Numbered from the stretch's first letter, positions 11,203 through 24,870 are shown. The stretch is 64,000 bases of DNA from Blastomyces gilchristii SLH14081 (GCF_000003855.2 NW_003101673.1:823997-887996), one strand, 5' to 3'. Numbers and translations: made by a program. The notes: generated by a model from the letters alone, not told the origin.

Positions 11203-13764
11203 TCCTCTCTCATCAGATTCAGTCACACTCACATAATCATGTCATACACTCTAGCTTCATGCAGATTAGTGTGTCACTAGTTTTCATGATTATATAACCT
11301 ATCTCTGATTCAGCTAGTGTTCTGTGTATACTCTCACTAAGAAACTTTCACTATATTACATCACTCATTCACTAACTTTTCTCATTTTTCAATCATCTTC
11401 TTCATTATTGTCATTACAAATATCATCATCTTATTCAAGATTTCTATCTCTTCTTCTGTCTAACTCTTTCTATCTGTTCATCTATCACATTGTACATGTT
11501 CCTGACAATGACTCTCTGTTCTCATAACAAGTATCATTATAGTGCTCATATCAGACAGTTTATTAGCAGTAAGTGTAACATGTTATGAAACATGACCAGG
11601 ACTTGTTTATCTTCTAATGATTATCAGAATATATTATTATGAATGACACATCTTCTTCATCTTCTTATACATTCTCAACTATTTTTTTTCTTCTTAGCAG
11701 GCTTCTGATCATGTTTTCTGACATGATTTTACATAAACACAGATGCTGATATGTTTGTTTTTATTCATATAGAATCTTCACACATTGACAGATCTGTGTC
11801 TGCTAATAATAGTGAACTCAATGTTGAATCATTGATCAAGAACTTGAAGAATATGATAATGAAGAAATTGTCTGTATTATATGTGACTGAGTCTTCTGCA
11901 TCTCTCTCTGCTCTCTCTATTTCTTTCTCTGCTGCTCTCTCTCAATCTTCTACATCTGTTCCTGTGTCTGGTTCTCCCGCTCCTGCTACCCCTGCCTCTG
12001 TGTCTGATTCTCTCACTTCTGCTATCTCTGCTTCTTCTGATTCTGTCATCTCTGCTTTCATTATCAGCTCTCCTCATTTCAAGAAGATGTTGTATAGACT
12101 TAATAAACTATATTTCTCAGTGTATATACTTTCACTCTTCTTACTGATCTCTAGAACAATTTATTGTATGAAGACTGTATATAACACAACTATCTGAAGC
12201 TCAGTCATAGACACTGATTATTACATTCATTTTAAATATTCATGATGAAACAATTATTTATTCATATCAGAGAATCATCTCTCTCTTCAACAGTATTAAG
12301 ATTATAAGTCTTTTTCTTTTTCATCTTTTCTTTCTGATGCTGATTTTTCTGTTCTTAGAAGAAATTATTATAAGTTTTATTATATACAAAGTTATGATGT
12401 TCACAGATATCAAGAAACTTTTTACAACTGTAAAGTTCAACATTACAGAGATATCTGCTCTGATGAATTTCTTTGAGATGATAGATCTGTATCAGCCTAT
12501 TCTCTAGCATCTGTCATCTGACTTCATGATGCAGGCAAAAGATATCTGTGTTTTCAGAAACAGGAATATGAATGTCATACTCTTTTACATCTGTGAGTAT
12601 GAGGCTCATACACCTTGTCTGAGATATTGTTATGAAAATGAGTCATTTGCATGCTGCATTCTGCATTCTGTATTCTCTCATATCTCTCTCTCTCTTTCTG
12701 AGAAGCCTCATGCATGTTGTAATTGCATGTATAATTCTAAGATCAGTGAGTATTCATTCAGTAATTGTTACCCCTGTCTTTGCAGTTTTATACACTAATA
12801 ATAGTTCTTAGTTACTCCAGCGCCAGAGGCCATTTTAATCAAAGATGACAATGCTGCTGAGACCACTCTCTTTCATCTTCAAGCTTCTTTCATCACTTTC
12901 TCTCTCTTCTCTGTGAGAAAGATTGTATGCACACTGAGTTGTAAGTATTTGACTCTGAGTAACTCTTACTGTCATTCATCTGATTCTGCATCTTCTTCTT
13001 CTTTCATTTCTTTCATCTTCATTCTCTCTGCCCTGGCTTCTGATTCTGCAGGTTCTGTGCTCTTCTTTAATTTTTCTACATATACACATATGCATTTCTA
13101 TATTAGCATTTCAATCAATCTTGTGATAAATGACATTAATATTGTACACAGAGTGATAGAGGAATCAGAGATATGCACAGTGTTGTTATAAGAGTGACTT
13201 ACAGCTCTCAAATTCCTTGCAGATCTTGAGTTTTGAGATTTTCTTTATTTTTGATGTTTTTCAGATGATGTGATGTTGAAAATAGATTAAACATATGATA
13301 TATGAAAATGAATGAGATGTATATGATAACATTTGTCTTTTGCAGCTGACTCTTATAGTTGATGATCAATTCATTATTTCTTTTCTTTTCTTACACTTTT
13401 TCTTTATCTGTTAGTCACTACTCTTACACAATCTCTATATGATACAGTATTCAGTGACTAGATTCAGCAGCTTTCACTTTTTATGATTCTGTCTTATATA
13501 TTATACTGTCTCTCTTTATCTGCTTAGATCACTACAGTGAATAGCTTATCAAAACTAATCTCATCTGATCTCTAAGTGTCTCTAGAGATTAAGATGACTT
13601 GATCTCATGCATCTGTGAATGTTTCAGATAATTCATTCTCTGTTATCTCTGTGATTGAACTGATGTAAATAGTCAAATTCAACTCTGAATTTCTTTTTCT
13701 TCTGCAATCTGACTCATATACAAGTCTGTTACTTTGAGACTGCTCTTTATTATATTATACTCAC
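11203..13764. other. Gypsy-B post-pol extra region (B1 copy)
   Basis: About 2.6 kb lie between the end of the integrase frame and the 3' LTR, far more than gypsy elements normally have. Plus-strand frames are 11751-12197 (148 codons, Ser-rich, hydrophobic C-terminus) and one read from about 12210 through 12798 across a single TAG; the latter ends in a Cys-rich segment (ICEYEAHTPCLRYC, KPHACCNCMYNSK). The B2 copy preserves both frames with the same +1 offset. The minus (pol) strand is equally suggestive: acidic Glu/Ala-rich stretches (EKLKKSTEPAESEARAER), then MASGAGVTKNYY, and QIYHLKEIHQSRYL. It may encode one or more accessory proteins; the strand is undecided and no family is recognised. 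Confidence 0.5.
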
Positions 13765-14163
13765 TATCTGTGATGCATTATCATACAATCAGCTACAGTC
13801 TCATCACTTATTAAAGTGTAATATTTATCCACTTTCTTCATTTCTTTTCATTCTTTTCTTATAATTGTGAAAAGATCAGAATAAGTGAGATCATCTGATT
13901 CATAAGCATCTATGATTTCTCTTACTTTGTGAGACTTTTCAATTATAAGTCTCTTCTTTTTCAACACTGATAATAGTGCTGTGAATAATCATAATTCACT
14001 CAGATCTTATATCTTTACTTTCATAAGATATGAATCATTTATTAAGTTATATAAAATCTATCTCTCTGATTCTTTCAATGTGTATGTTCTCAGAGAATGT
14101 GATTTGAGTATTTTATATGACTCAAATCATCTAAATTGAAACTTCTCAGAACTCTCATTATGT
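13765..14163 (-). pseudogene. B1 pol, part 2 (integrase C-terminus)
   Basis: This is the end of the B1 polyprotein, separated from the rest by hAT H1. Reading down from 14163 it gives the integrase tail VLIHNESSEKFQF, SYKILKSHSLRTYTL, LYNLINDSYLMKV and then YTLISDETVADC near 13800. The SYKIL…H…TY-L and L-N-L-K arrangement is the usual C-terminal DNA-binding tail of Ty3/gypsy integrases. Stops replace Trp and Arg codons. No chromodomain is seen in this family. Confidence 0.8.
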
Positions 14164-14474
14164 ATGAGAACTAGACTGACCGGCGGGACCATGAATTTCA
14201 CATTTGGTCCCATTTGATCTGATCTCATACATTTCTTAGCGTGAGTTCCACCAGGACCAAGCCTCAAAAAAATCTGAAAATGGACCATTTCTGAGAGAAA
14301 TGGTATGAAAAATGACCAGATTTAATTCAAGAACAGTGAAATGAGAGTAATTTCTCAGAATAAACTGTGAAAGATGATCATTCTTTCAAAATCAGAATGA
14401 AACTGAGACTGAAGATCAAAATCAGTTCTATTCAGTTTATTCAGTGATTGCTTATATAATCAGAATTTAGTAAT

Positions 14475-16915
14475 AATTATTAGTAACACTCATGAAATAA
14501 CTAAATACATTCTTGTGCAAGTTTATTCTTTACTTTCTCATGAAAACTACACTTCTCTGATATACTGTGATCAGAGGTATTAAACTGTCTGATAATTCCA
14601 TGTTTTATAATCATGAGTTTCTTGATTATTTCTTCTTATAATTGTTCTCAGTGATAGTGATAAATATCTCAACTTGAGTTGAACTTTCACTTCATTCTCA
14701 TCTCTGTCAATGAAATTATCAGAATATCACACATCATCAGTGAAACAGTTGAATATATACTCTCAATAATTTTTCATAACTCTAGAATTGATTTGATGTG
14801 TAAATTCATCAGATTATCTTGAAGATAGCAGTCAAATTCAGTTTTACAAGCATGTAGTTTTGTCTGATTTTCAATTGTAATCAATGTATACAAGTTCTGT
14901 TTCAAAGTTAGTATTATAGTTCTATGAGATATGAAGTGTTATCAAAGATTGTTACTTACTAAGAAATTATATTTCACTGTCTTCATATCTTGAACATCTG
15001 CTCATTCAAATCTCTGATAGTTGGCATTGTAGTAGTCTCAGGCTAATTTGATATATAAGTCTTATTCCTTCTCTGTTCAATCTTGAGAAGTGTAGATATT
15101 AACTTGATAAGAGGGATCTAGTAGAGCTGCTACAGTATAGTACTCTGTAAAAGATTATTCAGTTTTACTGTAATAATATGCCAGTTTATTCCTTACAGTA
15201 ATAATAGCCTGTGCTATAGCATCATTCCAGACTGAATTTCTTTTTGAGTGATTCAACTGCTTCTCAAGATAAGTAAATAAACTGTTATACACTCACCAGA
15301 CTGACTGCAGTATTGATGTATAAGTGATTGAGACTGTCTTTGTTATCTTATAAAACTGAAACAGTAAATCAATCACATATTTCAACTGAGTTCACTTTAT
15401 ATTAGAAAGTTTCAATGTCTGAATCTTTTCTTAATCAGAGTATTGTATTTAATGATCAATCATCTGACACAATTGAAGAGCCTGAACAGTCATTTCATAT
15501 GTTGAACTTCACTGTATTCTAACATTCTGTATCATATTCAGTGATGTGACTGATTTGTTTGTTTGTTAAATATCATGAAATTGTTATTATTGTTTAGAGA
15601 AGATACAAATCACATTAACAATGTTTCAAATCTGTGATATTTAAATTATTAGTCAATCTATTCAAAATTAACAGTAGTGTTATCAAAAAGCATTATTAAA
15701 AAGCAATATTAAAAAGTGTTGTTAAAAAACATTATCTTTTACAAAGTGAATGTAAAAGTTACTTGAGTAATCACTTTCATCTCATTCTCATTGCAAGAAT
15801 CAGTCATCTTATTATTCTTCATCTCAATGTTAAGATTCTTTATCAGTGTTTATATTATAAGTTAAATCACATGAGCAATGCAGGGAATATGACCTTGTTT
15901 ATCATTTCAGAAATGCAAAGTCAATTTTTGCTTCAAGCTATTCATTATAGTGGAGTTATTTACAGCATTATCAGTTGTAATTGTAAGAAGACTGAGACTA
16001 ATATTCTAATAGTTATTTTTAATCACAGTCATTAATATCTCTGTTATATAATCCTCAGTATGACTACTGATTAATAATTCAAATTCAATTAATATCTCTT
16101 GATAAGTTCAGTTCTTATCAATATAATAACATATAACTCTTATAAATGCAAGATTATTTGTACTAGTTCATGTATTCACTGTGAGAGACACTCTTTGATG
16201 ATTCTTCAACTCTGATTCTAGATATTATATATTAACTTTGTAGTGTATCTTGAGATTGAACTGAAGACAGAATCAATATAAAATATGAAGATTTGAATTA
16301 AGCATTTGAAGAAGTGTTCAGAATTCAGGGTTTTCAATTAATTAAAGAGAAAGATTCAGAGATATACATATATAAAGTAATTATTCATAGAAGTTATTAG
16401 ATGAGAGTTGTAAAATCAGAGTACTGATACATGATTATTTTCACATGATTTTCTTCAAATTAGAAAGTTAGTATTATTAAAAATCATTATCTGATAGAGT
16501 AACTTATCAGCTCAGTAGTAATTTTCTGATTATTTTTCTTTTATTATCTGCATTCTGATAACTTCAGATATCAGAAAATTTCTTCAGAGCTATAATCAGT
16601 TCATGATGAATATTTCTGAATGAAGTTGCAGTGATTGTAGCAGAGAGATAACTCTTCAGTAATCTGCAATACAATCTGTTAATAATTATTTCATAGTTCA
16701 TCTCAGTGTTTGTGTTGAGTTTTTCATAAATTTCATGACCTGAAATCAGATGTGAAGAATGAAGTGATTATTCATTATGATTGAAAGAGAGTATTCTGTA
16801 TTGAATTGTAAATAATATAGACTTTGTAATTCACAGTGATTTCTTGAAGAGTTTGTGAATCTTCAATAGAAGTAAAAGAAGTGAAAGAAGTGAATTCAGA
16901 AGATATGATAATAAT
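14475..16915 (-). pseudogene. H1 hAT transposase
   Basis: The DDE-type transposase that would excise and insert the element. Core motifs on the minus strand: VSLTVNT-TSTNNLAF at about 16150-16190, where the first catalytic Asp is Asn and the neighbouring Trp a stop, and TTDNA-N at 15957-15980. Then comes CIAH-IQL, and further on a YYSKTE-type segment and the region preceding the hAT dimerisation domain. Boundaries are approximate: several short intervals carry the 13-bp repeat units and may be introns, so no simple frame spans the gene. A plus-strand open frame at 15763-16035 is antisense to it. Confidence 0.8.
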
Positions 16916-17369
16916 TTAAGAAAGATGATAATTTATTTTCAATAACTGATCACTGATGTATGTAAGAAGAATTAATATAAGAGAAAATAATCTTCTTTCT
17001 TAGCTTAGTTATAATTTTAGTACTAACTCAGATTGAATATTATCAATGTATAAAAGTAAATAAACAATCTTGATTAATCTCTATCATATTTCTTGAAATA
17101 TATTAATATTATGAAAGAGAGTGTTATCAAATTGTGTTATCAGATAATATCATTAAAAATATATTAATATTGTGAATATCAATGTTGAAAAAATGTTGAT
17201 ACTTATACATTATAGTAACATGATAGTTGAATATATATATATATATTATTCCTGATATTGATAATTGATTACAACTTATACAATAATTTTTGAAAACTTA
17301 AAATTAATTTCAATTATTAACTAATAGTTACAAACTTATAACTAACTAATATAAAAAGAAAAAACTTTT
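16916..17369. other. H1 intergenic AT-rich spacer
   Basis: Separates the two H1 genes. Holds an (AT)n run near 17228-17247 and repeat units of the 13-bp family near 17105-17150; no coding signal. H2 has the same spacer at about 35010-35460. Confidence 0.6.
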
Positions 17370-18190
17370 TCTACTTATTATCTTTCTTCTCTTTCTCATT
17401 CTTCTTATCATTCTTTATAATTCACTTCTTATTCTTATTCTTCTTCTTCTTCTTCTTATCTGAGATGATAATCATCTCAAAATCTCTCTCTGCTGCCTTC
17501 TCAGAGAAGGGTTTCTGCTGCTTCCTCTCAGCCAGGTCAATCTATGTCTCAAAATCCTGCATTTCCTGATCTGCTGTCTCAGGTTTCACTTCAGTGATAA
17601 GCAGATTAGCATGCTCAGAGAGCAGAGCTGTCTTCTCAATGTTCTGAATCATAGAGTGCATTTGAGACCTGAACAAGATCTCAATTCCCTTCTCTGTCAG
17701 CTTCTACTAATCAATTAGAGAACAGAAGTGTTATCAAAAATCATTATCTCTTAATAAAAAACTTATCAGTTTTGACTTCTTTGTCTTTTACTTTAATATC
17801 TTCTCAATCTTCTTCTGCTGTTACTTATTTATAGTAACACTCTTCTTCTCTCTCTCTCTCTTCATCTTAGTCTTAAATCATTCTCAGAACTTCTTCTAGT
17901 CTCACTGCTACTGCATGAGACTCTTCACTATCTTCTTTTCTAATCTCTCACAGGCAGTGTTATTCACATTATTTCTATACTTAGTTCAGTCTAAATCTAT
18001 CAGAAGTATTACTTAAAATTGTTATCATTCTACTCTCTTACAGAGCCTCTTCAAGGCATTATAACATGTCTTATAATCTGTCTCTCTGTGCTTAAATACC
18101 TTCTTCTTCTCTCTCTTCAATCTGTGATAGTGCTCATGTGCCTTGATGGTCCGCAGAACCGCAGAATATTTGAAGAGAGATGACATGATT
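17370..18190 (-). pseudogene. H1 second gene, coiled-coil protein of unknown function
   Basis: The less decayed copy of the second gene of this hAT family (compare 34235-35005). On the minus strand it gives Lys/Glu-rich, heptad-like sequence: a basic N-terminal part (KREKKKVF), then QMHFI-QNIEKTALLSEH, EMQDFE-QIDLAERKQ, ending in an acidic-basic tail (DEEKKKKNENE). Two intervals with the 13-bp motif (near 17725 and 18010) look like introns ending in TAG. I recognise no family. As it lies inside the element and next to the transposase it is presumably an accessory factor or a captured gene. Confidence 0.5.
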
Positions 18191-18230
18191 GATTTTAATA
18201 AGTGTTGAAGAGAGGATGAAGACAGGCAAT

Positions 18231-18358
18231 AATATAATAGTGATAATAATGATGATAATAATAATAGTAATAGTGATGATAATGATGATGATGATGATAA
18301 TAATGATAATAATGATGATGATAGTGATAATAATAATGATAATGATGATGATGATGAA
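18231..18358. repeat. (GAT)n/(AAT)n microsatellite in H1
   Basis: Mixed trinucleotide array of GAT and AAT units. H2 has the complementary array at 34021-34140. It gives spurious poly-Ser and poly-His frames in H2. Confidence 0.9.
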
Positions 18359-18359
18359 A

Positions 18360-19955
18360 TAAGAAGTGCATTGAAATATATTATTGACTTATCAAATATA
18401 AAGAGATAAAGAAACTATTAACAGCTTTCAGAGATGTACAGAAACAGCTACAGTGTTGTATAGCAACATTATCTTCATTTAATACATACACTATTGATAT
18501 TCTTTGTATGCATTTATCATATAATCTATATCAGAAATACATGCAGAAAACAGATCTTTATTACTAGAAAGAATAATTACAGTGATTCTCTGTTTTTATA
18601 TTATAAAGATAAGTTATTCTTATTTCTTTCTTCTCTCTTTTCTCTTCTTCTTCAACTCATCACTAAGTTCAAGCTGATATGAAAACTATTAAAACACTCA
18701 TAGAAACCCTCAAATTGAAGAGTATAGACTAATCAAATTTTAAATACAGATGAATTAAATTATATTCAATAATACTAATTATTCATTTTCTCTTTAATAA
18801 AATAACAGTTGTGTCTTTCTTCTCCTCCCTCTCAAATGAAACATGACTCATGAAAAGTGAGTATCATATCAGGCCATAATAGTCAACACAGTCTCAGCAT
18901 GCAGAGCTGTATACATGCAGTACATACTGAACTGAGAGACTGTATAAGTTGCAAACTGATGATAGCATCTCAGAAAGAGCTGTGCAGTGTGAAAAAGCTG
19001 CAACTCTCAGTTATATGCATAGAGAGTGAATTATCACAGTAAGTGTATATACATTGTATAAAAGTAATGCTTTTTGATAACACTCAGTCTCTGATATTAT
19101 GAAAATAGAGTCTCTCTGTGAGATTCATTTTTATCAGAAGTTGAGAGATCTTATATTCTTTAAGATCATCTTCACATGTCTTATCTGTGAAATTGATGAG
19201 AGAAATCATTGATTTCAGTATTCTACTCTTGATATCATTCAAGTGACAGCAGAGTTCACTCTGATCACACTTTTTAAGTGTATGTTTTCTAATTATTCAC
19301 ATTTATACAGATATATACTGATTATTTATTAGATAATATTAAGATAATGACTTATCACAGTTATGTTATTCTCACTGTGAGAGATACACAGTTGATAATA
19401 AACATTGTAAAGACTCTGAAAAGTGAGTATTTTAGAGATACTGCAGCTCTGTGATCTTGATTTTTTTTTATTTTTATTTTTTGTTTTTTTCTTTTTCTTT
19501 TGTTTTTTTTTTTTTATTGTGATTTTTTCTTGTGTTTGTTTTGTTTTTTGTTTTTTGTTTTTTTTTATATTTTATGTTTTTTTTATAATTAAAATTATAT
19601 AAATTATGATCTGTGTTCAGAAAAGTAATAATATTTGATAACACTCTCTATTGAATTTTCAACAAATGAGTACTATGTTATGATATTATGTAAGTGAGAA
19701 ATGATTTTATAGTCTTATTTAATACCATTCTCAATAATGAGATCAGAATAAAAATGTGACTAAGAATTCAAATATATTCTTTATCTGAGACTAGATTTTT
19801 ATTTGAAAAGTGAATCTGAGATCTTTAATATTTGAAATAATGTGATTTGAGATCAATGTGATGAACACAAATTATGATCAGAAGTAATGCTTTTAGACAA
19901 CATGACAACTGTAAAGTTTGATTCTGGTCTCAGACACGGTCACACGGTCAGTCTA
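18360..19955. other. H1 non-coding terminal region
   Basis: No gene is supported. It holds a T-rich tract at 19461-19577 (runs of up to 13 T, mirrored as A-rich sequence at 32791-32920 in H2 and starting at 63980 in H3), 13-bp-family motifs near 19060, 19630 and 19880, and the terminal GACCGTGTGACCGTG subterminal repeats. Short open frames at 18494-18682 and 18857-19042 recur in H2 but show no protein-like features. Confidence 0.6.
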
Positions 19956-19963
19956 ATGAGAAC

Positions 19964-22900
19964 TCACATTCTTATCTTGAGACTTGATTTCTTAACTAGT
20001 AAGTCTTGTATTCTTTTTGATTGAATTGCTCAGTTCAGAAGTAACTCATTAGCTTTTATACATACATGACAGATCTCCTTCAATCTTGGTTTCATGTCTG
20101 CAACTGCTGTGTTCACAACTGCTGTTTCTGCTGCATTCATAACTGTTGTGCCTGTGACTGTTGTATCTGCAACTGCTGTTTCCTCTCTCACCTTTTTCAA
20201 AGCATTCTCCGGGATGCGCGGATGCAATTCATACAACAGGTAGAATGATGAACACTTAGAGACTGCATGCTGTCAAATTCACATGGCTAATAGTGCCTGT
20301 CTGAGATATTCATCTCATGATCTTATAGGCTTGCTCACTAGATATTTCATCAGCATATTGCTCAAGATTTCATTCAAGTGTTCTATCTTCTTATTCATTC
20401 ACAGATGATATAGCATTGTTCTATGATATCTTGTCTGTGACTGGCTTATAAAATGCCTCATCACTTCTTCTATGAGATTCACACTGTTATCAGTTAGAAT
20501 CTCACACAGCATTTCATAGTTAATATAGATCTCATTATATAGAAACTTCATCATTATCTTCTCTATTATCTCTGAAACTGCTTTTACAACTGATCAGTCA
20601 GTAGTGTAATTAATAGCAGTGATTATTCATCAATTTTCATTTAATATTTACAGTAATATATCTATGAGATTCATCTCTCATTATTTGAACAGTTGTATTA
20701 TATACTTCATCTGATATTATACTTTCTCACATTCTAACTCTTTCTTAGATTCTTTCATAATCTGATAATTCAAGCACTCATGAGTGTATGTCTGAATGTC
20801 CCTCAGCCATGCTTGATCAGTATACTCTTGATTTGAGTATACTTATGAGTTCAGAGCTTTCTAAGTAATTGAATTCCTTGTGCATGTAAGTCATTAAGTC
20901 ATATCTAAATAAATGTTCTAGATAGAGAGCTTCTATATATTCTAGATTATGATAAAGCATAACATCATTTTTCAATTTCCTCAGCTTGAAGTTTGAAAGC
21001 ATCTCTTCTACTACTTTTGTGAGATACTTATCATCTGATATCTTATCATTCTTCAAGTGAGAAATCATTGTATTCACTCATTCTGATTTCTTATATCTTC
21101 TCAGTACATTTAACATGAACTTTTCTTATATCTGGTTTGCAGAACTCTCACTCATGAAATCAGGTCTGTAACTGATTGCATCAGATATCACAGTATCTGA
21201 TTTCTTTCAGTATTTAATATGAAGATTGTACACTTGAAACTCTGAGATTCAATATACTAAGTATTTGAAAGATTTTATTATTAATTATAGATAGATGAGG
21301 CTTTTATGATCTGTGATCACTGTTATTATATATCTGTTGTTAATATATCTATTTCATAATATCAGCACATGCTTGATTGCTAGCAATTTCTTTTTATACA
21401 CTGAATAATTGAGCTCAGTATCTGATAGTTTTCTATCATCATACATCACTGAGTGCAGCTTGCTGTTCTTACTCATCTGTAGAAGAGCATCTTCAATAGC
21501 TCATTCAGATACATTCATCTCAATGTAGAAAGATTTATTACAATCTGATTGAATAAGCACTGAGAATGTTATTACACATTTTCTCAGTGTGAGAAAAGTC
21601 TCTTTGTACACAGTATTTCAGATGATTGAATAAAACTTCTTCTTTCACAGATTTGCATTCATTTCTCTTAAGAGATCTGAGAGTGATGCAGATATTCATG
21701 CAAAATCCTTGATAAATCTGTGATAATATGAGATCAACTCAAGAAACTGTTATACATGATATATATTTCTCAGTCACAGTCAATTCACTATGACATTCAA
21801 TTTCTCTGAGATGAGATATATACAGTCATCACTCACTACATATTCTACAAACTTCAACTCTTTCATTTCAAATACACACTTTGTTAATTTGATGTAGAGT
21901 TTATACTCTGTCAGAGTTGTAAGCACTTTATTAAGATACTTCAGATGTTTATCATATAAGTTTGAAAAGACTAGAATGTCATTGAGATATACAAGATATA
22001 AGGTTTTATTCTGTTTATGAAGAATCATATTCATCATCATTTGAAAGATGACAGATGCATTTATCAGACTGAATAATATTATCAGAAATTTGAACTTTTC
22101 TCATTGTATATTAAATACAGTTTGCAGGACTGACAGTTCATTCACATAAATCTGTCAGTATTCTGAGAGAAGATCAATCTTTGATAGATATTAAGTGTTT
22201 TCAATCATATTTAACTGTTGTTGAATTCATAATAGTGAATATTCATTCTTGATCATAAGCTTGTTAAGTGCTTGATAATTGATACACATTCATCACTTTT
22301 CATCTGTCTTTTTCATGAATAGAACTGGAAAGCCTCATGCACTTGATAAGAATTGTATGAGACTATATTCTAGAAGGTCTGTGATCTGACACTTCTGTTC
22401 TTCAAGATGCATTTGTGACAGAGAGTACATATTCTGATTAACTGGTTTTGCATCCTTCATGTCAATCTCATGTATGAATCCTCATTCTGATGATAATTCC
22501 AGTGAAAGATCTGTTCAGAAGATCTTTTCATACTTCTTCAGAAGCTTCTTCATACACTTGATCTTCTGTATATTCTTTATCTTGATTTTCTTCACTTTCA
22601 GATTCTGTATGACATACAGAATGCTTTCAGATGAGATCTTGTGAATCATTCTCTTTACTTATTAGTGTGTAAGCAGATTTAACTCTTCTATATCAGAGAT
22701 ATGAAATATTCTTCTCATATCAGTTGATAGAATTGTATGAATCATTTTCTTCTTATCAGTCAATCACATATGACATGTACATCATTGAATCTGCAGATTG
22801 AACCTTTGAAATCAATCAAGTTCAAGAATAAGATTATATTTCATATTCTGCAGCTCTCACACTCAAATATAGTAAGATCATTCTCTGAAGTGTAAGAGAA

Positions 22901-23270
22901 CTCTTACTCTTGCAGATGATATTAAATATCAGTTATCAGATAATCTTATACATCAGGAATTCTTCACTCAGTGAATCTCTTTCAGTCTTTAAATTATATA
23001 ATTATCAATATATTGTATAGAAGCTTCTGTGTTCACTAACACTTTTGCAGTCATCTCTCAATTCTTACTTAAGTGTCTCTTATACATTAACATTTCAGGT
23101 CTCAAGACATTGAGATAAGTGTCTACTTCATCATTCTCACTCACATCTCATTCAGAAGCCTGCTTTCTCTTGATATTTACAGAATTCAGAGAGTCATCTA
23201 ACACAGACATCTCTTTCATTTTGAAGACTTTTTATAGAATATCAGTAAGTGTCTCTGAGCTCACTGATTC
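19964..23270 (-). pseudogene. B1 pol, part 1 (protease, RT, RNase H, integrase)
   Basis: The enzyme part of the gypsy polyprotein. Protease: LVNTEAS at about 23025-23045 in place of LxDTGAS, so the catalytic Asp is Asn. Reverse transcriptase: INYQALNKL, KIDLLSEY, then the catalytic box YLND at 21978-21989 (YLDD expected) and LEYVVSDDCI. RNase H: KSFYIEMNVSE to VITDHKSLIYLL near 21330. Integrase: zinc-finger region degraded (YTHECLNY), core ILTDNSVNLIEE and KIEHLNEIL near 20380-20500, then SSFYLLYELHPRIP and RLKEICHVCIKANELLLN. The frame is cut by H1 after SSLKIRM. Multiple stops, mainly TGA for Trp. Confidence 0.88.
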
Positions 23271-24870
23271 TGCTAGTTTTTTAACTCTCTTGTTTTTCTT
23301 GACTGTGCATGCTGTGTGCAATCTTTTGTATCATGATTTTGACATCTGCAGTTGAAGCAAGCTTGATGCTCATAATATCAAGATTTTCACTCAGAGAATC
23401 TCTTTTTTGAGAGATTCAGTGCTTTAGTGATGATATTCAGATCTAGATTCATCACATTCAGATGTATGACTTGTGTTATAGAAGTCTGATTACTTATTCT
23501 CTGCTGAGACATACTTGATTGCAGTATTTTCTATCATAATTGACTCACTTGTTCCTGTATAATGAGAATATTGTACACTTCTTTCACTGTGTCTAATTAC
23601 AAGATTAAGCATTTTCATTTCACTCTTAACTCAGGTGTAAGATCATGAATGAAGATCTGTAAACAGAAAGATGTTAAAAGCTCTTCATTCAACACAAGAT
23701 AGTATAAGCTGAAGTGTGTGAAGTATAATATAAGATCACTTACTTATCTACACTCAGTGAAGTATTTATAACACTTATCTCATATATTCACTTTCTCAAA
23801 GTTATGCAAGATTCATTTGAAAAACTTATTTCATATTCATGAAAATGAATATCACTTCAGATCTGTGAGATTCATCTTTTCATCAGTTATTCATAATAAC
23901 TTTACTTTTTCACATAGAAACATGACAGATCTTAAGACTTGTTGAAATTTTATTAACTGTCTGTCTGTGAGTTCATATTCAATCTGATAATATAATCACA
24001 TCTGACTTAGTCAGCTGATTGCAGTATTATTTTTTCAGTCATCATTGAAGCTTGATAACTTCAACAGATCTTCTGACTTGATATATCTTATACTTAAATT
24101 CTCATTCTGCACAGTAGTCTCTGATGATGTGTACACTTCTGAAGAGATTGTGAATAATCATGATGAAATCTTCAGGTTCAGTATAGTTATCTGTCTGTGT
24201 AAATGTTCAATCTTCTGCTGCAGGCCTAAGATCTGATTTTCTCTATTCTTATTGATAATGATAATTGCATCAGTGAAGCTCTTCATAGTGAATGCTTGAT
24301 TCACTGCAAATGTTAATTGTTATTTGACTTTTGTCTCAGCCTGTCACTGTGTACACAAGGCCTTGATCTCATTTAGAATTCTCATACACATATGAAGCTT
24401 TGATTTCAGTTCAGCAGTTTCAGCTACTTTTCTTACTGCTTTGAGTAAACCCTCTGAGAGATTCTGCATATCTTCCAGTTCAGATAGCAGAGAAGAGTGT
24501 TATTTATATTAACTAGAAAAGATATTCATTTCAGTGATTTCTCATTGATTATATAATGTCTATCATTATATCACTATATTATTATATCACTATATCATTA
24601 TATCACTATATCATTATATAATTTCTGTTATTATTATACAACTCTGATGATGATCATCTCTTCTTTTTATTCTTCTTTTGAGTAGGAAGTGAACTTCTTT
24701 GAATCTGGTTCATCACTCTCATTCTCTTTCTCACATCTCATTCATTTGCATACATGGCATTCACCTGAGTGTGGAGTTTTTCCTCAATAAGCAAAGCAGC
24801 ATCAATCAGATGCTCTTTTACTCACTGCTCTTCATACACTATCTTTTGAGACATTCTAGAATCACACTGA
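23271..24870 (-). pseudogene. B1 gag
   Basis: Capsid/nucleocapsid region of Gypsy-B. The clearest mark is one intact retroviral-type zinc knuckle, CFNCRCQNHDTKDC, at about 23318-23360 (spacing CX2CX4HX4C). Upstream, the frame begins near 24855 with SQKIVYEEQ-VKEHLIDAALL. The B1 ATG at 24852-24854 reads ACA in B2, which points to an ancestral ACG, so it is probably not the true start and the start cannot be fixed. A short tandem array of TATATCAC-like units at 24563-24620 lies inside; B2 has fewer units. Confidence 0.75.

Larger units (their letters stand above)
14172..19955 (-). mobile_element. hAT-H copy H1
   Basis: 5784-bp DNA transposon with short terminal inverted repeats (TAGACTGACC… / …GGTCAGTCTA) and an 8-bp target duplication ATGAGAAC at 14164-14171 and 19956-19963. 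The 8-bp duplication and a recognisable hAT transposase place it in the hAT superfamily. It sits in the integrase C-terminus of B1. Its coding strand is minus. H2 (32422-38203) is the same element in the other orientation, and H3 begins at 63609. Confidence 0.92.

Noticed and set aside
15763..16035. 90-codon plus-strand frame in H1
   Set aside because: Antisense to the transposase core (TTDNA region).
18494..19042. Small open frames recurring in H1 and H2 (18494-18682, 18857-19042; 33696-33896, 33336-33521)
   Set aside because: Preserved because the two elements are copies of each other; no domain, start context or codon pattern, and they lie in the non-coding end of the transposon.
24563..24620. 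Regular short repeats that could suggest a CRISPR array
   Set aside because: Simple AT-rich tandem repeat within gag of B1 with no spacers; the setting is eukaryotic.
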